Made by a program: the position numbers and the translations under genes. Under the pieces are notes generated by a model. The model was not told the DNA's origin. It searched no databases and saw only the letters and a list, made by a program, of their open reading frames with translations. A DNA stretch of 64,000 nt from Onchocerca volvulus (lineage: Eukaryota > Nematoda > Chromadorea > Rhabditida > Onchocercidae), in NCBI GenBank assembly GCA_000499405.2, contig HG738136.1, positions 1,900,646-1,964,645 on the forward strand, given 5' to 3'. This document shows positions 11,807-26,800 of the stretch, piece after piece (the first letter of the stretch is position 1; each line of letters begins with the position of its first letter).

Positions 11807-14800
11807 ATGTTTAAAATGTGGCTATTTGGCTTAATTGCCATAGCCTTACGTTTAGTGACGGTTGTTGCTATCGTGAAACCAATATGGCCTCATTCTACTA
11901 CCAATGAGCCTGAAAAAACATAGTAAGTTTTATAATTTATTTATTCAAATTCTTAAGGTTAACCTTTAACCTTAAATGACTCAATGCTTAGCTTCTAAAA
12001 TTCTTACTTAACAAAATATCAGGAATGTAACATTTAACGAAGTATCAACTAATAATTAATTAATTGATTAATTAGATAGAAATGTAATGATTCATATAAT
12101 CAATAAAGATCAGTTTTTTAAGTATTTTATATATTTATATATATTTGGAATGTTACAGAAAATTTCAAGTTAATGTTAAAAATGATCATATCATCTTCAT
12201 TAATTATATTTACTGCGATGAAATGAATTATTGAAATTTAAAATTGGAATTTCAGTCCTGGTACATTCCTAGTGATTGCGCCTAAAGTGGTAAGGCCAAG
12301 TTTACCGTATGCTGTTTCGGTAAATATACTTAAAAGTTCGGAAAGCGATCATATCGTAAGAGTTGAAATACGAACTATGCAAAATGATACCGTTGGAGCT
12401 CGTGTTGTAAATAATGTTAAAACAGGTCATCTCATGATTTTATTATCAATAATTTATCATCTTATCATAATTCGAATTCTAAAAACTAGTTCTAAAATGG
12501 TTCATCTTGGGATTATAGAATATTAAAAATTTTTAGCTTAAAACAATCGATGTTTTCAGCTAAAAATTTTAATATCCTATGATTTGCTAATATTATATTC
12601 AATCAGAGAATATAACGAGGAACTAAGAAAAACGAAAAAAGGAGAAGTTAAAAAATAAGACTAGCTAAACCCAGGCTATAAATACTGACTTTTCAAATCT
12701 TGGAAAAAAAATAAAATTAAAGAATCGATTATAAAATTCCCTTTACTCATCTTTCATTTATCATTTGTTATAATTACCATAGAGATTATCATATTAGTTA
12801 TTTTATTACATATTAATTTATAACTTTTAACAAATTTAACTTACTATCAGTGTGATTCAACAAAAATCTCAAAATATAAGAGGAGGAAGTATATTTAAGT
12901 ATACATAAGAGAAAGTATATTTTTAAAATTTAGAATTTGAAAATTTACCTACTGAAATTTTTAGAAAAGTGCATTTGATATATTATTATAATTACTTTCA
13001 TTCAGAATATTTAGGTTCGAAAATAAGATGCTTAATAAGTTTTGAGCTTTTCTGATTTCTAATATAGATTGTAAAATAAATGCATCATTTGTTTGATTAA
13101 ATTATCGATTGGTTTATTCCGAACAATTCCAGGAATACCGCAAACGATAACAATCGATGAATTATCCCCTGAAATTCTTCTACCAGGATCACTTTATAAA
13201 GTATACGTGAGAGGAGAGACGGTAGGTTCAAACATTTTATTCGAAGCTGAGGAAGAAGTTCGTTTTGACGGAAAGTCTCTTTCAATATTTATACAAACCG
13301 ATAAGGCAATCTACAAACCTGGATCTACCGGTTCGTTTCGTTAAATTTCTTTAAACTTGAAGATTGTCTAAATAGAAGATTTCTTTCTTAATTCGTAATT
13401 TTTAAATTTAAAAAAGTTCAAATTGTTATATTCCACATGATATACATAAGAATTGCAGTGCGATATCGTGTAGTAGTGGTAAAGCCTGATTTAAAACCGT
13501 ATTCGGAAACTGTTTCGGTGATGATCAGAGATCCGAATCAGAATATTATTAGCCAGAAAAATGATCAATCACTGATAAAAGGTATATATTGAAAATTCAT
13601 AGTTTATTCGAATTTTTTGTTGAAATATTTAAAATTTTCTATGAGAAGGATAAGCCAAAGAAAAAAAAATGATCCGGAAAAACACATTTTGCAGGAATTT
13701 ACTCAAATGAATTAGAACTATCGGTGGAACCACCGCTTGGTGATTGGCAAATAATAGTAAAGACAAAAAGTGGTATTAAATTCGAGAAAGAATTTACGGT
13801 CGATAAATACGTATTGCCAAAATTTGAAGTAAACGTGAAAACGCCAAATTTTATTACGATCAATGATGATCTAAGTGTTCATGTTGAGGCTAAGTAATTC
13901 ATTTACATATTTTATAATTTTATCATTGATTCCGGTATAATCATTGAGTTAGGATATCAGTAGTAGCTGATTTATACTTGCATATTTCTTATAAAAATTT
14001 CAGAGAATATCTGAAATTAATTGCTGCATCCATTTCAAGTATTTTGGAATGGATATATTGATTGATTTCAACAATTTACTCTTTCCTGCGTAATACTAAA
14101 ATAATGATCCAATAATTGTCACGAATCCGTTTTAATTTCACGTTTTCTTTTAATTTTCACGTTTTATACACGTTTTATACATTGGTTATCAATAGTTATT
14201 ATAGATACACGTATGGGAAAGGAGTATCTGGTAAAGCAAAAGTGACTTTAGAATTACCTTGGAATCATTTTGCGGTACCATTAGTTGTCGCAGAGGATGG
14301 CACTATTGAAAAGGTTTAAATTTAATTTTATTCATTATTTTATGAAATTTGTTATTATAATTGAAATATATAAGCTTTCAACAGAATATTTATAGACAGA
14401 GCAAGGGAATGTTATTGAAAGAATAGTAAATTTGAATAATATGGGAGAAGCAATTATTGTTTTCACTAACGAAGAATTGAAGAAACATAAATTGGTGACA
14501 GGATATGGTGGTAGTTCAGTGAAGATTACAGCAACAGTTACCGAAGATTTGACTGATATTAAACGAAATGCTACCACACAGGTAATCTTCGTTATAATTC
14601 TTATAAAGTAGGTTTATTTTTATGGTTTGTCATAGAAATCTTTGTTATGATTGTTACAAAATAGGTCTGTCTTTATGATTTATCATAGGTAATCTTTATT
14701 ATGATCTTGGAAAGTAGGCCTTACCTGTTATGATTTTTGCAATACAAACCTGTCTTTGTGGTTTATCACAAGTAATCTTTGTTATAATTCTTCAAAATAG

Positions 14801-17800
14801 GTTTAGTTTGTCATAAGGAATCTTTATTATGATCCCCATAAATAGGCCTATTTTCGTGATTTATCATGGTTAATCTTTGTTATGATTCTTACGAAATTAA
14901 ACTTATCTTTATGGCTTATAATTCTTTTTTTTTCTGGCTGATAAAAATTTTTTTCTGAAATTTAAAAGTGCTGAATAAATTTAGCATTTAAGATTGTTGC
15001 TTATCGACATGATGTCAAATTAGATATGGAAAAGCAAGGTGAAACATTCAAACCTGGTCTCGGATATAATGTCGTTATTACATTGAAACAAATGGATGAT
15101 ACACCAGTTAAGGCTACCATACCTAAACGTGTACAGGTAATTGCTAAATTTATGATATTAATTGAGCCGCTAATTACTCATTATTTCGAAAAATTATTGA
15201 TTAGAGGAATATATTTTAAGCAAAATGTAAACATCAGGATGATAATAATGCAACAAAGACATTTTGTCATCTGTCATCATTTGTCATTTTTGTCATTTAT
15301 CATACTTATTTTTATAAATTTTAATCGATGAATCATTCAGGTAACAACATTCTACAACTATCTCTCTTTAACTGATTCGATAACACAGCACGAAGAGAAG
15401 GAAGTTAAAATTGTGGATTTAGATGCTCACGGAAGTGCTGTAATTACGCTGCAACCACCAAATAATTGTACCGATGCACGAATTGAAGTTTGCTTTTCGT
15501 TTTATTTCAATCTTAATTAATTGTTTCTTTTCCAAGTTGATTTTCGACCTATTCCAATCTTAATCAATACTTCTAATCTTTTTTTTTTTTGTAGTCTAAC
15601 ATTCTTTTGGAAAGGAATGAAAAAGAAAACAAATTTTTCATTCGTCATTTAGAAATAGTTGACATTCAGCATTAATTTTATCTTTAAAAGTGATAAATTG
15701 TTGTTGAAAATTCCATTATCAATTATACATTTCTTGATTATTATGAATAGTTTAATTGAGGATTAAGATGATAATCTTCAGATTATTTGAACTTCAAATT
15801 TGATGTTATCAGTTCAAGCTAACCTCATGCTATCCTCATTTTCCTTGATAGTCTAACTGTCTTTTGGTTCAACTTATCATTTCTTCCATTATCCCTCGAG
15901 AAGTTTTGAGATAAATTTACAAATAATGATTATCTATGCATTACTTAATGACTAATGTGTTGTAATTATGCAAATTAAATCTAAGAAATAAGTTGTTTTG
16001 TTTATTCATTAATTTTTATAATGATAAATATTATCGATTATTGCAGGCGCATTATGATCGTACTGGAAAAGACGATTTCAAAGATGCGAGCATTTATTCA
16101 ATTCTTTATATTGAAGCCGGCAAAAGTCCATCGAACAATTTCTTGCAATTAATTGCCGATCATGCCGGTGTTGTTGATACGGGGAAAACATTATCATTCA
16201 CTGTAAAGGCTACCGAACCATTATCTACAATCACTTATCAGGTTAATCTTTAGTCATTTATCAGGCTATTATGTGGTTTAAAAGTGCAAACAAATGATAA
16301 TGCGAATAATAGTGTGCAGAATTTTCGAGTAATAGTGTGAGTGAATAGTGTGGAGGACTTTCAAATGATAATGATCATGCACAGAAACTTTGCATGAAGT
16401 TCGTAAATCGTTAATTTATTGATTAATCCTTGTGTTCAGGTTTTTGAATTTTTAGATGTTATGGTAGTCTTTCAGCATATCGGGTATCATAGCGACAAGT
16501 AGAAGTAAAGGTATCTTGAAAAATAAAACTTCAGGTAGTAGCACGTGGATCTGTAATTCTTGTCCAAAATATGTCAGTTAACGGTGATTTGGCAACGATT
16601 ACATTCACAGCGACATCGCAAATGGCACCAAAAGCGATGTTGGTCGTATATACAGTTCGAGCATCGAATCAAGAAATTCTAGTCGATGCAACCGATTTTC
16701 GAGTTGATGGATTATTCCGGAACAATGTTAATTATCTTAAATTTTAATAGATAATTTTAATTTTCTTTAGACTAATTTCTTTAAATTATTCTTCGAATTT
16801 CAGTCAATAGTTTTTACTGAACTTTATCAAAAAATTCAATAGAAATTATTGATTTAAAAGTCAAAGATCACTTTAAATAATTAGTTTAGGGAATCAATTA
16901 AATAAGTTAAAAATATAGTGGAAGATGAAAAATATAAAGGAATGTAATAAGACTACAGTATTCTCTTTAGGTTTCACTTTCGGCTGATCATACTACAGCA
17001 GAACCGGGCGCTTCAGTAAAATATACCATAAAAGCAGATCCGGAATCGTATTGCGCTTTGCTTGCGATTGATCAAAGTGTCTTACTTCTAAAATCTGGCA
17101 ATGATATCACGAAAGATTTGGTATGTTTGGGACAAATTTTGAATTAGCATTAAATTTCAAATTGTTTTATTTATAAATTTCAACTATCACAAAAGCGGTA
17201 AGGATCATAAAATTTTTTATGGATGATAGAATGATAGAATCCATTACGAAGTATATAATATTGCATAAGCTAAAATTTAATTTCTGTTTTTAACATCAAT
17301 ATATGTATTCATGCTTATTTTAATCAAAAAAAAAAAAAAATTTCGAATCAAGTGATAATCACTCCTAATATTACGATTTCTTCTGGAATAAAGCTTGGGA
17401 CTTTTGAATGTTTAAGGCAAAGTTTTACTTTTAAAATCTTCGTAATATAAAATGTGATCATTTCAGGTAGAACAAGATGTGGAGCAGTATGATACAACAG
17501 GTGTCGCACGTGGCTTCCGATCATGGGAATCAGATAATCGAAAACGATCCATTTGGTTTCCATGGTGGGGAATTGGTGGTAGAGATGCGGCAACAATTTT
17601 TGAAGTTAGCATCTTTATCATCGTCTTCTAACAAAAACTTTTTATGAAGATTTTATAGAACTTTTTTTATGAAGCAGTTTACAATGCTTAAAGATCAGAA
17701 TGATTTATTTCGCATATTCAACTAATCGAAGAATCATTAATTTACAGAACTCAGGTTTGGTTGTTCTAACTGATGCGCTTCTATTTCGTGGACCTGATAT

Positions 17801-20800
17801 GGCAAGTAAGTAAACACTTAGAAGCTTTATAAGTTACCTTTTTTCTACGTTTTACACGTTTTTCTAGCACATGAATTCGAAAAAAAAATGAGATAAAAAA
17901 CTTCATACATATTCTTTTAAGCATTCATGATTAGCTTTTTCTCATGCTTCATACTTTATCCTAGCATATGAATTGGAGAGAAAAGGAAAATAAAAAAAAA
18001 AAAATCACACGTAATTTTCGAAATGTTATCACGCGCTTTACACGCAACTTTTTAAGCATTATCACGTGCTATCTTAAATTTTTGCATTTCATCATCTTTT
18101 TAAAATTTATCGAACTTTAATATTATATCACAAAAACTTATTAATTAGCTTTTGCTTATAATAAATGCTTTCAAAAATAGCATTAGAAAAAAAAATTCAA
18201 TTGTTAGTAAAAAAAAATAAAAATAAAATGCATGCTATTATTTAGTTGCACTGATTCCTGCTGTTTTTTGTAAACAATCAAGGGAAAATTAGCGACATTA
18301 ATTATTGCTTGATTTATAAGTGATTCAAATTAAAATATGTACAAATTTTTGCTCATTAACTATAAAAGATACTTAATATATCGTCTGATAGTCCAAAAAA
18401 TAAAAATAGAAAATTATCTTTTTCTTTGATTAATTAGCACTAAATTCTTAATGAATTCCTTAAAGTTTTCAAGAACCTAGTTATCACATTGCAATTATTT
18501 GATGGATTGGTTAAATACGATAGATTCAATGAATGACCAAATGTACTATGATAAGGGTAATCATTAGAAATAGATTTGCTAATCAATCAATATTTCGAAG
18601 TGAATTTGCCGAATATTCAGTTTTACCAAAAAATCAAAATTTTCCTGCCTATTTATGCTTAAAACCTAAACCTGAATTCTTAGCTTCGAGTAATTTGATG
18701 CATGACCTCTGTTTGAAACTTTTTTCTATGATTTATGAATGCGCTAATTGCACTAATCATTTGGAAATGCTTAATGATTAAAAGTAAATTATTTATCAAC
18801 TTTATATCTGCAGAAAATAATAGTAGATGAACAACTTCTGAAGCAGTTAATTGTAAGAATTGCTCGATAATTAATCCCGAGATATTTGAGCAATCTTTGG
18901 ATGCTAAAATTGTAAAATATAATATTCATGTAATACTAGTATTTGCTAATCATTTTGCGGTTTGATCAGTTAATTTTTAAATGTTTAAACTAATTTTTAG
19001 GTATTTGAACTTGCTTAAAGATATTTAGACCTAAAAATAAACCTATCAGTTGTTTTGAAAAAAAACATAAAAACCAACTAATAAGTTTATTTTCTGATTG
19101 TTTATCAGTTAACAAGATTATTACAAAGAGATTATGATATGGTATTAGTTATGCTATATTCTCCTTATAAGAGTATAAAGAGCAATTTACTTAAAGCTTA
19201 TACATTATACATAAAGTATTTTGAGTAAAATATTTTCAAAGATTACGATAAGAAATATGAAAATTTGATATTAAATAGTTATTTCATATTTAACAAATCA
19301 ATCTTTATTCATAATTCTTTAGCTTGCATTAGTGATTTATTCATTATTAAGACTGCAATAACAAAATGCGTTAATTAATTAGCTTACTAATTACTGTGAA
19401 AATTAGTTACACTTAACTTTTTGTTGCACTTTTTTGCTACTAATTAATAAGAAATATTCATTTACAAGCTAATTTAAATTAAGTAAAAGCTAATCAGTCT
19501 TCACATATAATTTATCACACCATTAATTAGTACTCTTATCAAGGATATTGTCATTGTAATTATCATAATACTGCCAGTATAGTACCACTATCAGTAGTAT
19601 CATTTGTCATCAATAATATATCATTAGCACTATCAGTAATATCATTGATATTATTAGTACTATCAATAATATTCATATCATTTCTTAGTATCACTCTTAA
19701 TAGTATCATCACTATTATCGCTGCCAACATTACTAACAGCATTAAGAGACAAATTCAAGATTCAAGATTTCTGTTTTTGATTTCTAATATGGGTAAAAAT
19801 ACGATAATAATATTGTGCATGAGTTAATAATATCATAATTAAAAATATTAATTATCCGGAGCGGAAGGAGCTAATATTTCAGGATTTGCACAAGCAGTAT
19901 TAGCACAACCATTGGGACAACCAGCGAGCGGTAATTTCTATGATAATATAGTAGTAGAAAACGATGGTTCTGGATTAATTATGAATAAAGCACTTGTAAG
20001 AGGTTCTGAAATTACACGAATAAGGAAGAATTTTCCGGAATCCTGGATATGGAATGCTGCTTTTACTGCAGAGTAAGATCGATTATCTGCAACTTTCATC
20101 TTTTAATTTATCAATTTAGAAATGTTAACTAAGATGATAAGATATAAGTTAAAATTAATATCAATTTTTTTTTTTTTTTTTTAAAGATAGGTTTAATTTT
20201 TTATTTAGTAGAATAGTGTCGATAAAAAATTCAATTTCAGTATTTTTATATCCAAACTACAGTTATATTATATTCGGTAATTAACTTAGGTGCACATTTA
20301 TATTGTTAATTAACTTAGTACAGCATTATATTAGTAATTAATTTGCTACACAATATTTATAAGAACTAGAAAATAAATTAATTTGAGGGGAATACATTTT
20401 GAAACGGTTTGAGTAAACCTGGTTTGAATAAACAATTTATTTAACTTTGACTAATTCTACCGGAAAAATGCTAATTAAAATGAATATTAGTGTACTGTTT
20501 TGACTTAATGAAAAATCTGCTTTGTTCATGATAATTCATGAAATTTTGACATTAAAATATTAATTTTGATATTTCATAATATTAAGAGATTAGCACAGTT
20601 AATTGTGGACTTGTGATTCATTATATTACTATTGCTGAAAATTAGTGGTAGTAGATCCACCTTACAGTAATCAGATTCAAAATTACTTCATTATTAGTAG
20701 AAGATCCTACAAAGATTTCGATTGAATTTAATGTCACTTCAATACCAACATCAGATCATCATTTCGATGAAGTTTGATCTGCATATATAAGTTTTGAAGA

Positions 20801-23800
20801 TTCTTTTTTTAAGGAAAAAGTCAGATACTGTGAAAAGTACTGTAATGCTATGAATAATTAGAATCATGTGAATATAAGTTATTTTTATCATGAAATCAGG
20901 CTTGTTTTTAGTTTTCACTCATTCTCACGTAATCCTAATTGAATTTGCTTTACGTAACTTTTGAAAATTTATAAAAATTCACTATTCTTTTCCATAGTTT
21001 CATGGCTCATATAGTTCATTTATATTCTTACATAACTATCACTGATATAATTGATGGTATCATCAGTGATTGCAGTTATGAAGTGAAATCTTTTGGTAGT
21101 TATTAAAAGTTGTCAGAAGGTTACATGGATACCTATTGAGGGATTGTGCTATTAACAATTATAAGCTATCTTCAAATCTGAGTTTATTAAGTGAATCTCT
21201 GAAATAAATTATGTTAGATTTTATAGAAAAAGTTTGCTCTATTTTTTTTTCCATATGTTCCTCTTTAATAATTTTTCATTTCCAGAAATTATCAATCAAT
21301 ACTTGATAATGTCGTCGAAAAAACAATTCGTTACAATTAATTTCCTTTTTTTCTTTTTTTTTTTTTATATTTCTGTTGACATCAGAATCTTTAGTATTAT
21401 CATTTAGACATAAATTCTTATTTTGGCAAAAAATAAATTTTTTGGAAGTTCTAATCATCTCTTATCTTTGGCATCACATCTTTATCCTTTGACTTGCAAT
21501 GTATGTTACAGAGGAATGATTTTCAGAAATTAATGCAATAGCTATATTTTATGTAGTAGAAAAAAAAAAAAAAACAATCATGCATCATGCACAATGCATG
21601 TTATTATGCATTTCAGTCTTACTGTTTGTGTGTTATCAATGCATTTACCTTACTGTTATCAAAAGCATGTTGATATGATGATTTGTATTTATACTTATCC
21701 AAGCATCCATTACTAGCAAGCATAACGGAGTGGTTTAACAGAAATTATAACATTTAATTTCTTGAAAATATATTCCAGATATATCCGGAAAATATTGGAT
21801 TAAAAAATTTGGCGATATTGAATTTTTCATTTCAATTAATTATTCATTTGCGCATGAAACTAAATCATTTATCTCTTCAACTTTTTACAAGTAATCATAG
21901 TAATATATTTAATGCGATGTAGTAATTATTAAATTTATCAACTTTTTAAATTATGTTTTAAATTTAATCAAAAATATAATTATATTTTTGAAAATTATTT
22001 AAAAAAAAATAACCAATGCACAAACCATTGGATCATGATCCTCTCCTCTTTCGGTTTATCACTATTGAATTTTTTTTAATCTTTTTCGCACTTCTTTATC
22101 AATATTGTAAAAGAATGACCATTTTTCTTCATTGGCATTGCATGTATCGCTACCGATGAAAAGATGTTACTTCAAAAAACATTAATCATAAAGAATGATC
22201 ATCTGATAACGTTATCACTAATTCGTGATAGCAGTTATTTCATGGCACTTTATCTATCATTTTATTCTCTCATTTCCCTCATATACTTCACTATAATATC
22301 CTTCCCTGGCCTGCATATTTCGCCATTTTCTTTACAAATTAATTTAAAGCTGTGATCCTTTGCTTCCGTTGAAATTTGATTTGTTCCAAAATCAAATTTA
22401 TTCCGTGGTCTGATTGGCTTTTTTTTTTCATTTTAGTGATTTTCAAAAGTTGGCGACGATTCCCCGCAATCGCATTTGGTTATGCGCGTTCTGTGCTTAA
22501 AGTAGGTATGGATCGAGACATAACGGAGGAAAATTCCGACCTATATAATTTACCTAAAATACGGAAATTGTTTCCGGAAACATGGGTTTGGAGCAACATG
22601 GAAATTCGGTATTGTTTATATACATCATTCTGTTCTTACTCCTGCAGTCGATATCAAAACGAGTAACAATAAGTTCTGATTAATTAATATAAAGAATCTG
22701 GTAGATATCTGATATGACTTTACTATGAGGATTATTGCCCTTTATTTGAAAATAAATTAAAAGTTGGACAGCGCTAATTTTTCTTATTCCTTAGCTTATA
22801 ATCTTATCATTTTCTTTAAATTAATGGTAACATGTGGTAATCAGTAAGGATTACCACATGTTGCTATTAATTTAAATAAATATATCAAGTAACAGATAGC
22901 TAAGTTATCCATCTTTAATTCTTGATTTTTCTTGATTATAATATATGATATTATTTGTTTAGTCAAGTTCAAGTTATAATAATTTAGTTATTGAGATCAG
23001 AAATGAAAAGTAATGTCTCATATAACTTGCATATAATTCCATCTACTATTTCCCTCATGATTTCTTTATCCAACTTGAAAAGTTGACGATGGCACGAGTC
23101 TCTTTTGCATCATTTAACGTATCACAATTTCATACGTTAATTATTTTCATGGCACAGTCATTTCGTGTTCATCTAAATGCGTAATTATTTTTTATAACGA
23201 TCATATCACATCGTTACTCATATTTCTTTCAGTGCTTTACAACGTATTCACAAATTCTAATTCTCCTGAATCGTTTCAGTCTAAATTATGTCGTGAACAC
23301 TATCGTATCGGGATTGAAAATTTTAGCCTTTTATTTTTTTTTTCCCAGCCGTACCCATTTTTTTTTTCTTATAATTTACCAATTATATATCAAGGTATCA
23401 CAGTAAAAAAAAAAAGTTTATCCATATAAAAACACGCGTCTATTCGGATGCAACGTTGTATCAAAATTTCAAATCAATCGCTGAAGAACTTGAAACTTTG
23501 TATCAAAAGCTACAATAAGCATTCACATTTTTATTTATATAGATTATTTGTCGGCTGTTATCTAGCGGTGAATCAATGATTATTGACTTCATTTTGTTTA
23601 TCTGTTAATCGGGACATTTTGGCGGGAAAACATGTTTATCCTTACGGCCTTTTGGCGGTAAACATGTTTATCCTTAGGGACAGGAAGAAAAAAAAAGTTA
23701 GGTATATCTAAAAAAAACACGCACCTATTCGAACTTTGTGTCAAAATCACAACTAACATTTAATTTTTATTTGTACAGATTTGACGTTTATCAGCATGTT

Positions 23801-26800
23801 TTTTCTTTTTTTTTCAACTTTTCAACTGATGTTTCAATTGTCTTCCTCTTTATGCATAAGTCAAATTCTTGGACTTTTAAACTATTTGTATAATCTATTA
23901 GTGACAGTCTGTTTTGTTTTGTGTTTAAAAGACGACAAAAGACTTCTTGATTTCAACATTATGGTCTGACGATAGAGTGATAAATTTTTGAAATCTTTTA
24001 TTGGAAAATAATTTTATGAGAAAAAAAAAAGGACTTTTTCTGTTAGTATTGCGTGGTAGGATAAATTTAAAAAATTAATTATTTCAATGATTCTTCAGTC
24101 TATGTCTCATTATTTTCATTTGGAGAATGATGGTCAATAATACTAAGAGAAAAGTGAGAATTTCGTTTCTCGAGAATTTCCTGAGAATAATATGATGGAA
24201 TTCAATGAGTAATATATTAGTATTCATTCGTTGCAATTAACCAAAATAAAATATAACAATGAAAACGATTATTATTAATATAGAATATTCTATATATGAA
24301 TTCTATTTAAAAAAAAAATTTTTTTTTGGCAATTTTTGTTAGACGATCTTGAATATGCTCTTATACTTAACTTTCGGATATTAAGAAGATAGCCAATTAC
24401 AGTAATTAAAGGTCATAGAACACGTATATTTCATCTGTATATAAAAATTATGCAGAAAAGAATTATGTATCATATCTGTGATATAAATCCAAAATTACTA
24501 CTACATTGTTAGCATAGATCCAAAATTATGTGCACTACAACATATAACTGAAAAAATATATACCAGATAACAATGATAATGATTTGATAAGAAGATCTCA
24601 ACGCATTCATTAACCCCTTTAAACATGACTTTTGACGAAGTCAATCATCTTATTTGAGTGTGATCGTTTTCATTGAAATATGGCAAGCCATAGCATTAAA
24701 AAAAAAGAGTTAGTATAAATTTTTAAAAGAATTAAATTAAATGAATACAATAAAAGATAATATGATTACTTAGACTTGCTGCTAAATAAAAAATAACTAA
24801 GTATAAGGGCATATTTGAATGAATAAAGTTCAATTTTGAAAAGAGCTTCTAGATATTTTGAATCGATCAATGCAGCATGTTGGATTTCATTATTTGAATG
24901 TTGAAACTTAATAATATTTTTATGGAAAGAATTTTTTGATAAATAATACTGAGAAAAAGACAAGAAATTGGACGTAAGACTGAGAAAAATATAAATTGTT
25001 TTAATTGGAATCATTTTCAAAATTGGATTAGCATAAATGGAAAAAAAAATTTCTATTAATAAAGTAATCTAAATTAGTGTAATTTTTTAACACAATTTTT
25101 TAGAGAGAAAATTTTCCAAATGAAAAGAATATTATGAGTTTTTCAATTTTACTGACAGTTATTGCATTTCAATAACATTTCTTAGAGTTTTTCTGATATT
25201 TCCTTTCAGTTTGAAAATTTTTAAATTCAGTTATTGAAGAACTTCAAATTCCGAAAATTTCACTGTAATAGAAATTTGAAGATTAAAGCTTTCAGTCTAT
25301 TCTATGCATAAAAAATACTATCTCGAGATTTAGAAGATGAAAATTGAGGATGATATTATAGTTTTTCGAATATCTTGGTATTTCAGAGGCACTGGCGAAG
25401 CTACCTTTGAAGCGGTTGTACCGGATACGATAACATCCTGGGTTGCAAGTGCTTTTGCTATCAGTGATAAGACTGGTCTTGGAGTTGCTCCATCAACTTC
25501 AAAGGTATAATTATTATACATTTCAATAATTACTGTAGTTTAAAAATTTTTTTTCTTCCTAAAAAAAATCATCTGTTGGAGAATAATTTCATTGTTGAAT
25601 TGAGATGGGATTGATATAATTTGCATTTTTCTTTTTCATATTAAAATATGTTTTTGAGAAAGTTTGAAAAGATTGCATAGCTAATATTAACATTAATTCA
25701 TGTTAATTAATATTAATTTATTAAAAAAATATAGTATTAATATGAATATGACGTATCTTTAAAAAAGTTTGGAAAAAACTATATTGTTTGCCTTTGGTTT
25801 TGTATTGACATGACGTATTTATTATTATTTAAAAAAAAAAACAAAAAAAAAAAAACAACGTTGCAAAAGTTACCTTATTTTGTTTTTTCAAAAAAAAACT
25901 AGCAATTGAGATTAATATTAATTTTTATTAATTATTGCTAATACATTCAAAAAATGCATATGTTTATGTTTTATTTTGTGTTGGATTGTTGTTAATATGA
26001 AGAGAATGTATTTTTTATAGAAATATTGTATATATTTGCTCAATTTTAGCTGACAGTATTTCGTCCATTTTTCATTCGTATCAATTTGCCGTATTCCGTG
26101 AAACGTGGTGAGAAATTCGCTTTACAAGTATTAGTCTTCAACTATATGGATAGTGAACAAGATGTTAGTTTCATTTTTTCATTCATATTATCGATCATCT
26201 TAATTATGATTTGTAACTTTTCTGATCACTCTTTATCATTGTTTTGCTGATACATTTTTACTGTATTGTATTTACATAAGGAAATGAAATTTATCATTTC
26301 TTAATGACAAATTTTCTGTATAGATAACAATAATACATATAATTTTCCGAAGAGATAACAAAATTCAATAATTTAATATGAAAATAATGAAATAAATTGA
26401 TGAGTTTTCTGTACAGGTGACAGTAACACTAAAAGATGGCGATGATATTGGTTATGATTTTCTACAAAAAGATGGTACTACTAAAAAATTTATCAGGTAG
26501 ATTACTACAAAAATTGTACGTGATCTGTATTGAAATATAAATGATGATTTCTAGATTTAATTATATAAAAGTCCTTTTTTTTTTTTCTAAATTCCCTGCA
26601 AAATATCATTCAAATTATTGTCACTTCGAATTTAATCGGCCGATCAATATCTTCATATCCTACAGTAAGGATTGTTACAGTAAGAATGTGAAGAGCAAGA
26701 AGCATAATGTAAGATTGATATCGGTACCTGGTGGTGGTATATCGAAAGCAGTTTACTTCCCAATTGTACCAACCAAAGTTGGTGATGTGATGCTTTCTGT

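Larger units (their letters stand above)
17806..25386 (+). other. Long introns around the alternative exons
   Basis: The introns flanking the two alternative exons are about 2.1, 2.4 and 2.8 kb, far longer than the others in the gene (mostly 85-1,200 nt). They are AT-rich and hold short tandem repeats (about 20265-20350, three units around GTAATTAACTTAG), an ATCA/TATCAGTA-rich low-complexity stretch (19520-19730), a short inverted repeat (21031-21080, CATAACT-ATCACTGAT arms), a strong hairpin (22815-22876) and a diverged duplication (23405-23790). I searched for a third exon with the FPE-x-W hallmark and saw none. Confidence 0.6.

Noticed and set aside
18533..18781. Possible third alternative exon of the thioester gene
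   Set aside because: The frame compatible with phase-1 entry hits a stop, and the FPE-x-W hallmark is absent.
19862..22368. Base-pairing between CGGAAG (19862) and CTTCCG (22363) as a docking/selector pair for the alternative exons
   Set aside because: Only 6-7 bp, expected by chance over this distance.
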